From: Nyssa sinensis
Lineage: Eukaryota; Streptophyta; Magnoliopsida; Cornales; Nyssaceae
Direction: 5' to 3'
Assembly (NCBI GenBank): GCA_008638375.1
Contig: CM018035.1
Span: 23,572,307-23,636,306, forward strand
DNA: 64,000 bases
In this document: in pieces, positions 47,685-57,318 of the stretch
How the letters are laid out: each line of letters starts with the position of its first letter
How positions within the stretch are numbered: the stretch's first letter is position 1
Program-made: the position numbers and the translations under genes
The notes under the pieces: generated by a model
Told to the model about the DNA's origin: nothing
Database searches by the model: none
What the model saw: only the letters and a program-made list of their open reading frames with translations

Positions 47685-47693
47685 CTTTATATA
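47685..47693 (-). promoter_or_regulatory. TATA box of the antisense gene
   Basis: TATATAAAG on the minus strand lies about 205 bp upstream of the first methionine of the antisense gene, inside E and outside the LTR. Transcription would start about 30 bp further on, near 47655, giving a leader of about 180 nt. This suggests the gene has its own promoter, not the LTR promoter. Confidence 0.55.
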
Positions 47694-47887
47694 TGTTTTC
47701 AAAAAGAGGGGCCCACTAAGATGAACCGCCGTGGCGGTTGGAGGCAAGGATGGCCTTGAAAGCCCAAGCATCAGCTGCGCAATAAATGACGCACCAACAG
47801 TCGTCTTGGAAAACGGAAAGACAAGATGCGTGACTTTTCGGGAGCTCGTAGCCCTTGTTACGCGTTGAGCTCAAACTAGGGCTCAAG

Positions 47888-47901
47888 GAAGGAGGAGTAA
47901 C
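47888..47901 (+). promoter_or_regulatory. Polypurine tract of element E
   Basis: GAAGGAGGAGTAAC directly precedes the 3' LTR start TGATATACC at 47902. Purine composition and position fit the plus-strand primer of the element. Confidence 0.65.
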
Positions 47902-48485
47902 TGATATACCACAAAGTGACAGACTAGTCTCCATGTGACACATATGATTATAGACCAGTTAAAGCTCAGCCATCCAGAGCAGACTCAGACACTCAGCCAT
48001 CCAAAACAGATTCAAACACTCAGCCTCCAGATCTCATAGATCGGAAACACACGCTTGCCTCAAGCTCGGAAGGTGTTGCCCAATGTCCCTAAAGAGGGTT
48101 CCGAGCTCACCACTGCCTTGAACATCCCACTGAGCTAAGGAAAAGGAAACAGTCTTCAACAAGAAAACTACCACCTACGGACATCTATCAAGCGTAGTGT
48201 CCAACATGGTAACTACCACTCTCCGATAATCAAATCCCTACATTCATGGCTCCAAATCCTAATCAACTTAGGAAACCCACAACCTATAAATAAAACCCTA
48301 AGGTACGCTATTACATTCATGCTCCTTCTTTGGTTTACAATTATAATCTTTCAATTCAGTTTTATTGACTTAAGCATCAGAACAGCTATTACCGGAGCCA
48401 ACCCGGTGGCCCTCTGATTCTTCTCTTTGAGTGTTCCTCAAACAACGGAGTTCAGAGCCCCTACTGACCAAAAAGTGCAGCATCA
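47902..48485 (+). repeat. 3' LTR of element E (584 bp)
   Basis: It starts TGATATACCACAAAG and ends AAAAAGTGCAGCATCA, followed by the target duplication ATACC. It matches the 5' LTR along its length with scattered differences and is uninterrupted at the MITE site (CCAACATG), which confirms the MITE boundaries. Confidence 0.92.
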
Positions 48486-48730
48486 ATACCCATTGGTGTA
48501 TTTGCTTGTGAAGTTAGCACTTATCCTACAATTGCAACTACAACAGTTGATAGAGCATTTTTAATGATGAACATATATAGTGAAGAATCTATTGTGCAAC
48601 TGAATGGGAGATCAATGGATGAATGATTGTTTGGTTACGTATATTGAGAAAGATGCTTTGGACACCATTGATAATAAGACGATCATGCAACAATTCCAAA
48701 ATATGAAGAGTCATCAAGAGTAATTATAAA
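48486..48730 (+). pseudogene. hAT transposase C-terminal part (dimerisation domain)
   Basis: It resumes the transposase cut at 34265: PLVYLLVKLALIL, then ATTTVDRAFLMMN (the hAT dimerisation motif normally TATVERAFSAM), then, in another frame, WMNDCLVTYIEKDALDTIDN and KTIMQQFQNMKSHQE. The last two are the standard end of DUF4371-type transposases. Frameshifts separate the pieces. The match of this end to the left fragment proves the split. Confidence 0.85.
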
Positions 48731-49029
48731 TATTTTTACAAGTATTAGAAAATAGGAACCAATTTTTTGCGACAGTAATAACATGTGAAAAAGGTTTTTT
48801 TTTTTTTTGTTTGTTTGTAAAAGGCGCCTAAAAGAGGCAAACCACATGTACAACATTTATGAATGTTTCAAATATATCCTTTTTGTCAATGACATAATTA
48901 AACTTTTATATTTTTTTGTTCTTTTAATTTATTTACAATACATGTAGTAACAATCAATTTTTATAAAATTAATTTTATTAATGAATTATAAGTTGCTTGC
49001 ACTAAATCTAAATCCTGGCTCCGCCCCTG
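48731..49029. other. 3' non-coding end of the split hAT element
   Basis: AT-rich sequence with a T run at about 48798-48809, ending in the GGCTCCGCCCCTG terminus. No gene is present. Confidence 0.6.
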
Positions 49030-49884
49030 TTCATGCCTAATTGAGATTGTGATGTATGGTGGTAAAACTCAGGTTATGAATTGACATACTTTAGATACTT
49101 AATTAGACTCAAATAATGAAATTTGACTTGTGGATGCATACATAATTGTTATAAGCACATAGGTACTAACTTAGAGAATTGCATAGCACTAAAAGATTGA
49201 ATAGGTCAAAACTAATTGAACTAAGACTCAATAACTGCCCTATATATTATTTACCCAAAAAAACAAAAGAAAAAAAAAACCACCCTATATATTGACAGTT
49301 TTCACCACGAAGATGTATTTCAATCAAAATTTATCACTTATACGATCATATAAATATTATGTAATTATTTATTTTATATGATTTATATATATTTATGTAC
49401 TTAATTAATATGTTCATATATAATATTTACACACGTAAATATCTCTATATGCACATATATATATATGTATATATATATATATTCTTATATATGTGTCTAT
49501 ACACGTGTGTGTGTGTTTTTATATATACATGTATCTATTTAATATACATGTATTTTATCTGAATACTCTTAATAGGCCTATCAAAAAACAAAATAGAATT
49601 AAACACACTTATAAGAGATTGTTACAAATTGTGTTTTAAGTAAAAATTAAAAATCGAAAAAGTTATTTTTTTTTATTTCTTAATTTTTTTTTAAAACAAT
49701 TTTATCATATAATACCTAAACTAAGGCCAACTGAAAATTCATCACAAAAAAGGGAAGTTCACATTGTTGTTGGATCAGGTATATAGCATTAGTGTTATTT
49801 CTATGGTATCCTATCTTTATTGAACAAATCTTGAAATATCTCTCTTATTATTGTTTTTAGAATTATTTTATTTTAGAGTAGAGC
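49030..49884. other. Intergenic DNA left of element C
   Basis: Very AT-rich, with TA-rich simple sequence at about 49370-49540. No gene or element end is recognised. The last five bases, AGAGC, are the target duplication of C. Confidence 0.5.
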
Positions 49885-49928
49885 TGTTATAACATGGAAA
49901 AAAAAAAAAAAAAAAATTTCTTTGTAAA

Positions 49929-49965
<37 letters not shown>

Positions 49966-52706
49966 ATAATGATAATGTGTGTAGGTGTATATATATATGT
50001 GCATATATATATATAGTTTAAATTTTTTTTGTTGTGTATATGAATATACATGTTAATGTATGTATAAAAATGTGTAAATATATATAAGTGTATATAAATA
50101 TATACATGTGTATGAACAGTGTGTGTGGAGTGTGTGTGTGTACCCGGTGTTGTGTGTGTGTGTGAGTTTGAGTGTGATACACTCAAACAAGCATGGGTTG
50201 GGGTTGTGTGTGTGAGTGGAGTTCAGAGAGTGGGAGGTGCAGATATTGGCAGAGGGTAGTTGGTCTTGGGGGGAGAGAGAGAGAGAGAGAGATATATAGA
50301 GAGAGAAGGTGAAGAGAAAAAGAAGTGTATTCTCGGGTGGAAAGAGAAGAAAAGAAAAGAAGCAGAAAGTGAGAGAGAGAAATAGAGTTCTGAGGAAGAG
50401 AATGGAGGCTTGGTTGGGCTCGGAGCAAGAAGGTGGAAGAGGGCACGGCTAGAGAGAGAAACGGCCGAAAAATTGGTAAGTGGGTTGCTTCTGTTTCAAT
50501 TTTTTTTAGAGCATTTCAATTGATTTAAATTGTAGAATCATATAGAGCATAACGTAGGGATTAGTTTGCAAAAAGAATGAGAAGAAATGGTTAAGGGGAG
50601 AGGGAGAACTTCCCTGTTGCAGGTCACGGCCATGGAGTGTTAGGTTCGACATTTTATGTGTAAACCTTGGTTTAAAAAGGGGGAAAAACATGGGGTGAGG
50701 TGCAGAAAGTGAATGGGAGCGATTTGGGTTTAAAACAGTGGGGGAAAGTGTGGGAAAATGGTTTGGCCGGAGAGTTGACCGTGGGTTTGACCCTCTATTT
50801 CGTGGAGATGGAGGAGGTTTTGAGGGAAATGGAGGTTGGGGATGTGATCTACGTGAGAAGGGGAAGAAAATAGCATTTTGAAACCCCAAAAATCTCACCG
50901 GAGATCGGTCGCCGGCGCCGGAGAAGGCGCCGGAACCCTACTGGGCGCCACCGAAAAATCGGGGAAGAAGGGGGGTCTGTCCGGGTCGGGTCGGGTCGGG
51001 TCCGGTTCGGGTCGGGCGTGGACCGCCCCTGCCACGTGTCGCGTGGTTGTTTTAAATTAAAATGGAATTTGAACCTTTTGAATTTGAACCTTAACCCTGA
51101 ACTTTCGAAAATTACAAATTGACCCCCCAACTGTTGGAAATTTTACTTTTACCCACCTGATTAAATTATTAATAAAATATTAATTAAATTAATTAATTCA
51201 TTATTTAATTAAATTAGTTTAATTAATTAAATATTCAAAAATATTCCGGAATCCAAATGGGACAAGTCATTAGTGTATTTTGACTATCTCGGCCATTCTG
51301 AGACCAATGGTGAGGTCCGTTTTACGAGACGGGGTCCCAAAAAAAAAAATAAAAGAACCGTAGTAACCCTTAAAATTACCAAAATGCCCCTAACTTGAAA
51401 CACTGTCAGACGAACTCCGAATTAGGTAAACAAATAGTGAAATTTTATTATCTCGAACATTCCGGACTCAACCGTGGAGTCCGATTTGTGAAAAGAGGTC
51501 ACGAAGTGTAAGGACACGTGTAAAGTGCAAAATGACTGTTTTGCCCTTTTGAACCCCGGTGTCCGAATTAAGTTCTACGAGAACCTAAACTTATTTTCTT
51601 CAACGTTCTAGAACCAATGGTAGAGTCTAAATTAGCAGAATAGAAACTTATAAATTTAAAGACATAAAATTGGATGAATAGCATAAATTCAAATAACAAT
51701 GGACTGAGTTGTAATTTCTACTTTTAGGGACACTGACAGGACAGGAGGGGGCGATCTGATCTTCTACATTTTCATCCGTCAGTTCAGTTACATATAGTGC
51801 ACGATCTTCTAGGGTTGATACCAACCCATCAGGTATGGTGTTCTGCTAGTGTTAGAAATGAAGTTAAGTTAGGAATATTTGTGAATGACTGGAATGCTGT
51901 ATGTGTTTATCTGTAATGTGTTTACCTGTTTATTTGGAATTGATTGTTCACATGTTATGTGTTACTTGCAAGTTAATAAAGTGAAGAACATGAATCATGA
52001 TGTACGAACATATGAGATATGCATGTATATGAAACTGACTAGTGATTTATTTCTTATTGTCCGAGCATGTTATATTATTGAGATTCATGTTCATTGAGAT
52101 TGCATTGGCATATTGGCATATGATGAATTCCTTGAGAACATGGCGTGGGTAAGCACATGGTGCTTTGTATTATGAAGGTGTAGATCCTGTGGTGAAAAAC
52201 CCAAAATTGGCCATTGCATTGGTACTTCGAGCCATCGGGGAGTACCCGTAAATGAGATATGGGTGTGGCATAGAGTTGTGCATGGGTGTGTCATGCATAC
52301 CATTCATATATATTACTGCGATGCTTGAATGTCATTTAGAAATAAATGTACACTTTGCACATGCCACGCCTTAGCTTTATTTCTGGCATTAGCATTTCAT
52401 CATACCAGCAGTTGTGCTGACCCATTCGTGGGCAACATTTTCAGATGAGGATCCTCCAGCCACTAGAGACTCGGTGATGCCCTGATAGGGTGAAGCCTGT
52501 GATGTATTTGTGATTCGTGGAACTTGTATTTTGTTATGTAAGGGCTTAAGCCCGAATGATTGATGAACAATGTATTCGATGTTATTTGATGTATGGATGG
52601 TGATGGACGCACGTTTAGTGAATCTAATTACTTTTGTACTTTTATTTATTTTACTTTCTGTCTCGTCAGTCGCGCCTCGGGTTCGGTCAGAATTCGGGGC
52701 GTGACA
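49885..52706 (+). repeat. 5' LTR of element C (2822 bp)
   Basis: It starts TGTTATAACATGG and ends TTCGGGGCGTGACA. It contains an A run, an ATT microsatellite (about 49929-49963), TG/TA-rich sequence, a GA-rich stretch (50270-50400), a GC-rich block with GGGTC repeats (50985-51020) and the AAAATGACTGTTTTGCCC module (51530). The open frames on either strand in it are low-complexity or chance, and are duplicated in the other LTR. Confidence 0.93.
49929..49963. repeat. ATT microsatellite in the 5' LTR of C
   Basis: About 12 ATT units. The 3' LTR has about 8 at 57365-57388, a length change that arose after insertion, since the two LTRs were identical at that time. Confidence 0.85.
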
Positions 52707-52709
52707 ACG

Positions 52710-52721
52710 TGGTATTAGAGC
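52710..52721 (+). promoter_or_regulatory. Primer-binding site of element C (initiator Met tRNA)
   Basis: TGGTATTAGAGC lies three bases after the 5' LTR end. It has one mismatch to TGGTATCAGAGC, the common plant initiator-Met tRNA site of Ty3/gypsy elements. Confidence 0.88.
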
Positions 52722-53858
52722 ATAGGTTCGAATACCTAGAGACTGTGGGGTGTTGTTTAACACTATGAGATCCTAGAGAAGAGAATGAGACTTAGAGTGA
52801 ACTATTAGTGGCATGCGATAGGATTTTGTGTGTTATGTGATTATATGTGCGTTTGAAGCATGATTGTTGTGATCACATGTTACTAGATGCTATGTTACGA
52901 CATATGATTATGTGATTTAATGCAGTGAGAAGCATGACATATATAAAGTGTGAGAAAATTTTTAAGTATATATATATTGACCTGTGACATGTACCACCTG
53001 TTAAATGCTAGTCGTTGACAAGAACATGACTAAGGTTAGAAACTCAGGTCTATGTAGTAGGCTGTATATTTTATGGGATAGGCCGTATGCCTAGTTAGTT
53101 GAGGTGTGGGTTATACGCTTAGTTATCTACACGGTAGACGTTATGCCTAATTACTTGGGAGGTAGGTTGTGAACCGAGTTGTTTACCTGGTTGACTGTTG
53201 TTTGTGGGTTTTGGATGAGTGTGCTAGGTTAGTAACTAATTTTCATGGATTATAGTACTATGACCATGATATTTATACAAACTAGATTGGTCTCAGGTCT
53301 TGAGTTACGGTTGATGGATGGCGCCCCATCAGCCAGTAATGAAAGGAGCTGTGATTCATGAAGGGTTATCACCTAGCTATAAAAGTAAGAGATAATAAAA
53401 GACACGTCAAACTTTAAAATGCTAGAATAAGGATTTGGACTGGTGGAGCCCTTTTGTATATAGATGGATACTTAGAGTGGTTCTCTTTAGATTTTTTTTT
53501 TAAAAGATGTTCTTGGGTTAAACCCTGGTTGTGGAGAGATGTATTGTTTGGATAGTATTCACTGGGAGTTAAACCTCGCTAGTGTTCAAATGTTTAAGTA
53601 TGCGTGTGTTACATTGTTGAGATAAAATCCTTCTTAGTAGAGGGTTATGTTAGAACTCGGTGTGAATTGTTTGGTATAACCAACGGGTGGTGGTGATTGA
53701 CATTAGTTATGTAGGTATTGATTAGGCAAGTGTGTCATGACATATTGTGGTTGTTACTTCAAAATGGTGAAGTGTTGACAGGTACCTACTTAATGTTCTT
53801 TTAAAACAAGTGTCTAAAAGATGGGGGATTAATTTTTCTTTTCTTTGAACTTGTAGAT
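52722..53858 (+). other. Untranslated leader of element C
   Basis: About 1.1 kb between primer site and gag without a plausible open frame. A packaging signal would be expected here, but none can be shown from sequence alone. Confidence 0.5.
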
Positions 53859-54551
53859 ATGCCACCGAGACAAGCCACTCCCAGACCTATACCACCTGGA
53901 CACGATGAGCCTAGGACCACTGCACCACCGTGGCATAGTTGGCCCCGAGCTGCTGCTTCTGTAGATGGTACAGCCGAGGAGGCCGTCACTTTTACACCTG
54001 CTCCAGTGGAGGTAGGGCAGACTAGTGGTTCTGGGGACATAGCGACCATTATGCGGGAATGCCTTCACACTATACAGGAGGTAGTGACGAGAGCGGTTAG
54101 GGCTGAGACAGAGTTGGCTGAGCTTAGAAGAGTTAGAGAGCCCCAGACCCAGAGCGGGGCGACTCCAGCACAGATCCCTAGGTCTACCCCGATATACACT
54201 GGTAAGAGACCATTGAAGAGGTTTCGAGCTCGTGCTTCTTCTGCACAGATATCTATACCCGCCCAGACTCGCACTGGTAGGAGACCACCGAAGAGGTTCC
54301 GGACTGGTGTTTCTCTCATATCCACATCCACATCCCAAGGGACCATTACTTGTTTTTGTTGTAGACAGCCTGGCCACAAGATGGCCACTTGTCCTTTGAG
54401 GGATCCCAGCCTGAGACAGAGGATCGAGTCTAGTCAGGAGTCATTTCCATCACCAGCACAGGGTCAAGGACAGGGGACTCCACGACTTTGTTTTGTATGC
54501 CACCAGGCTGACCATGTCAGGGCCAATTGTCCTCAGAGGCCGATTTCCTAG
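53859..54551 (+). CDS. gag: Reduced Gag (zinc-knuckle protein, no capsid domain) of element C
   Basis: An uninterrupted 230-residue reading frame opens with MPPRQATPRP at the usual place for a Tekay-like gag. Residues 60-95 form a short helical stretch (IATIMRECLHTIQEVVTRAV). Residues 110-150 hold two tandem copies of a basic motif, YTGKRPLKRFRARAS and RTGRRPPKRFRTGVS. Two CCHC zinc knuckles follow: C165, C168, H173, C178 and C211, C214, H219, C224. The large capsid domain of normal gag (about 250 residues) is missing, as if deleted in frame. What is left is a nucleic-acid-binding protein that might coat element RNA. The frame stays open although the rest of the element is degraded, which hints at recent function or just youth. 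Minus-strand frames at 53801-54388 are shadows. Confidence 0.7.
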   Translation: MPPRQATPRPIPPGHDEPRTTAPPWHSWPRAAASVDGTAEEAVTFTPAPVEVGQTSGSGDIATIMRECLHTIQEVVTRAVRAETELAELRRVREPQTQSGATPAQIPRSTPIYTGKRPLKRFRARASSAQISIPAQTRTGRRPPKRFRTGVSLISTSTSQGTITCFCCRQPGHKMATCPLRDPSLRQRIESSQESFPSPAQGQGQGTPRLCFVCHQADHVRANCPQRPIS

Positions 54552-54860
54552 GATTTAGAGAAGCCACATTTCTATTAGTATACCCAAGTTCCTCTACCAC
54601 GGCCACTATTGGGTCAGGGACCTCCGACACCGTATTTTCAGCATGCACCTACAGTATTGAGTGCCAGGACTCTCAGTGAGAGGGGTGATAGGCAGGACCA
54701 GACCACTCAGAGTGGCGTTATGCAGTAGTCAGCCTAGAGTCACCTATCCTTTTTGGGCCTTCAGAGCCTTGAGGTACATTTTTTTGTGTTTAGTTTATGG
54801 ACTGGCATGTTGATAGACTATAGTGCATCTCATTCGTTCATATTTACTATGTCGACATGA
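54552..54860 (+). pseudogene. Protease scrap of element C
   Basis: Soon after the gag stop, near 54800-54840, the plus strand reads GMLIDYSASHSFIF, a decayed protease motif (normally D-T/S-G-A-S-HSF, here D-Y-S-A-S-HSF). The catalytic glycine is lost and stops surround it, so no active protease is possible. Confidence 0.6.
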
Positions 54861-56390
54861 TGTCAGGGGTAGAGTGATGCTGACGAGAATCTGTAAAGAT
54901 TACTCGATAGAGGTAGCCGACCGCATGCCTTATTTGGATTCTTCACCTTAATTGATGCGTCTAGTATTGGTGTTATGTTGGAGATAGATCGGTTCTTTAC
55001 ACTTTAGACGAGTATAGGCTGCTACAGGGGAAGAGAGATAGTGTGTACTCCTGAGGGAGATGTTTTCTTTGTTTCATAGGGTGTCCGTAAATCCTTCTTA
55101 ATTTGACTTTATTGTGGGTTAAGAGAGGTTAGACTTTAAGTTGAATTGGGATTAGTTTAGATTACATGAGTAGATGAGTGCTTGTTACCTTAGTTTGTAA
55201 AATTGTGCAAGGTGTGGTGTACTTGGTTATTGATGATCTGGGATTCGATGCTTGCCTTTATACAGTATAACGAATGAGGTTAAATAGTAGACGGTATGTT
55301 TGTTGTCTATGAGATAGGCTATGAGCCTGAATATCCGTAGGGATTGGGAATCTGCCTGGTTACCTGTACAACAGACTATGTACTTATTTTATGTATATGT
55401 GTATTCCTGGAATGAAATTTTATACTGGGTGCTGAAGTAGTAAGCTACGTATTAGCTATTGAATGTTGTACTTTTACTCTATATAAGCACGCTAGTTTAG
55501 TGACTGTTATGGTGCTTTGATTATGACTTCATTTTTTTATATACACAGACTGGTTGTTATAAATGCATGTATAGAAAAAATGCTTAAACGTGTTTGTATG
55601 TGTGCGTTGATACGTGTGTGTGAAAATTGATATATGTTCGTAAGGGAAATTGGTAGAGAGTGTCACTAATATTTTGTTCTTCTGAACCTTGGTATATTGA
55701 TTTAAGTTTCATGATTAGAGTACATAAACCACACAGTCTACATTTGTATACCCAATCGATATATGTGTACATGAAATGAATAGGCTAGTCCTTATTAGTA
55801 CATGACACTTAGTCTCGGTTATATATAGACTAAGGTGGGAGATGGTAGCTTTACTTTTAGATTGTACTATTGATGTCTTGTGGGTAATTAGGGTGCTTAG
55901 AAAATGCTGGATGATAGATTACATTGTGGTGCAGATGATGCGTATTTATACCATTGGGATAAATCCCTAGGTGATTTCATGGATTAATTTGAGGTGGGTT
56001 AGATGACATAGCATGTGTGAGAGACCTTGGGGTATCTTTGTGATCAGTGAGAAGTTCCTTTACTTTTTATTGTGTTGAGCTGTTGGGATAAGTCGTGATA
56101 CTTGGATGGAAATTGAGAGGGAGTGGCATTGATGAGCCAATGTGTTTTGAGGATTTCATTATGTGCTATGCCATGTGGAGTGAGTCGTTACAGATGGGAT
56201 TAGCACCAGACCATAGCAGGGAGTGTGGAGATGTCTGCACACCGCTGCACGCCTACCGGTGAGGCGAAGCCTGCGGGGGAGATGGTGATGGGGGGAGGTA
56301 ATGCATTCCACATCGCCTGGCTGAGGGAGAGGTGAGTGATCCATAGGTAAGGCTGCACGTCTACATGTTACAATACATTTTGCATCGATC
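54861..56390. other. Filler sequence replacing RT and RNase H in element C
   Basis: About 1.5 kb with no RT, RNase H or integrase zinc-binding motif in any frame that I can see. The base composition resembles LTR or leader sequence (TATG and GTGT-rich). The origin is unknown. Short open frames at 55584-55772 and 56159-56344 have no domain. Confidence 0.6.
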
Positions 56391-56690
56391 TTTTAGTACT
56401 ATGATGAGAGATGGTATGACCACATGGAATTCCCTTATCCATTGTTTGGGATAGGGACCCACGTTTCACTGCACGGTTTTGGCAGCGCTTCTAGACAACC
56501 TTAGGGACTCAGCTAAGTTAGTACTACCTTTCATCCTCAGACTGATGGTCAGTCAGGGCGTGCCATTCAGATCCTAGAGGACATGCTTAGAGACTGCGTT
56601 ATGGACTTCAGGGGTAGCTGAGAGGATCACCTTGTTTTGGTAGAGTTTGCCTGCAACCGTAGCTAGCAGTTCACCGGTGTATTGGACAGG
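56391..56690 (+). pseudogene. Integrase core remnant of element C
   Basis: The plus strand reads DRDPRFTARFWQRF, then TTLGTQLS-stop-STTFHPQTDGQSGRAIQ, ILEDMLRDCVMDFRGS-stop-EDHLVLVEFACN. This is the second half of the Ty3/gypsy integrase core including the catalytic glutamate region (QTDGQSER.. in the family, here QSGR, so the key glutamate is replaced by glycine). At least two stops are present. Confidence 0.75.
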
Positions 56691-57318
56691 AGTAAGGGAG
56701 ACAATTGTTTTGGGATCCGATATAGTTCGTGAGACCACGGACAAGATACAGGTGATCAGACAGCGGTTGTTGACAGCTCAGAGCCGCCAGAGGAGTTATG
56801 CAGATAGGAGGCGACGACCCTTAGTATTTGAGGTGGGGGACCATGTGTTCCTCAAGGTATCTCCCAGACGAGGTTTGAGGAGATTTGGGCGCGGTGGGAA
56901 GCCATCGCCACGATTTATAGGTCCCTTTGAGATTCTTGGGAGAGTTGGTGAGGTGGCTTATAAGCTAGCCTTACCACCACAACTATCTGGGGTTCATGAC
57001 GTCTTCCATGTATCTATGCTGAGGAAGTACCATCCCGACCCCTCACATGTACTTGACTGGGTAGATCTTCAGTTAGAGGGGGACGTTTCCTATGACCAGA
57101 GACCCGTAGAGATATTGGACTCGAGGGACCAGGTTTTGCGAGGAAGGACCATCCCTTTGGTCAAGGTTCGTTGGAACCACCATGGGGTTGAGGAGGCTAC
57201 TTGGGAGCGTGAGGCCGAGGTTCGAGTTAGGTACCTGAGTTGTTTGATCAGTGATGTATTTTCTTTTGTTTTATGCTATTTTAAATTTCGGGACGAAATT
57301 TTTGTAAGGAGGGAAGGA
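56647..57318 (+). pseudogene. Integrase C-terminal domain and chromodomain of element C
   Basis: The open frame contains KIQVIRQRLLTAQSRQRSYA, GDHVFLKVSPRRGLRRFGRG, PRFIGPFEILGRVGEVAYKL, HDVFHVSMLRKYHPDPSHVL and a chromodomain-like end (RTIPLVKVRWNHHGVEEATW then EREAEVRVRY). The frame runs on into the 3' LTR to 57462, which is normal for this family near FRDEIFV. The domain may still fold, but with the integrase core broken it is only a remnant. Conservation of this end may reflect sequence needed next to the polypurine tract. Confidence 0.8.
57306..57318 (+). promoter_or_regulatory. Polypurine tract of element C
   Basis: AAGGAGGGAAGGA directly precedes the 3' LTR start TGTTATAAC at 57319. 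Confidence 0.85.

Larger units (their letters stand above)
47480..47901. other. Promoter and leader region of the antisense gene, up to the 3' LTR
   Basis: Holds the antisense leader, a TATA box, and the sequence up to the polypurine tract. The minus-strand frame at 47716-47943 lies upstream of the TATA box and crosses into the LTR; it shows no domain. Confidence 0.5.
34266..48485 (+). mobile_element. Element E: Tat-lineage Ty3/gypsy retrotransposon (14.2 kb including nested insertions)
   Basis: The LTRs are at 34266-35482 (with a MITE inside) and 47902-48485. The flanks are ATACC on both sides (34261-34265 and 48486-48490). It has gag (split by solo LTR H), protease, RT, RNase H and a second, archaeal-type RNase H, the hallmark of the Tat lineage (Retand and relatives). 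Integrase sequence is missing. Downstream lie an 84-bp tandem array, an antisense spliced gene and a polypurine tract. The LTRs differ by several percent in their first 55 bases, so insertion is not recent. Without the MITE and H it would be about 9.3 kb. Many stops are TAG or TGA. Confidence 0.92.
31142..49029 (+). mobile_element. Old hAT transposon (DUF4371 type), split by retrotransposon E
   Basis: The right end, AAATCCTGGCTCCGCCCCTG at 49029, is the inverse of the CAGGGGCGGAGCCAGGATTT-type terminus common in this hAT group. The left end is decayed but similar near 31142 (CTATGGGCGAATTTGTAATT), followed by GGGGGCCTGGGGGCAAG. The transposase runs from about 32100 to 34265, stops at VIY, and resumes after E at 48486 with PLVYLLVKLALIL. 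Removing E and one copy of ATACC therefore rejoins the frame. An 8-bp duplication is not clear (TTCATGCC on the right). Without E it would be about 3.7 kb, and it is clearly dead. Confidence 0.8.

Noticed and set aside
53801..54388. Minus-strand frames of up to 182 residues opposite the gag of C
   Set aside because: They are shadows of the gag frame, which has zinc knuckles and the expected position.
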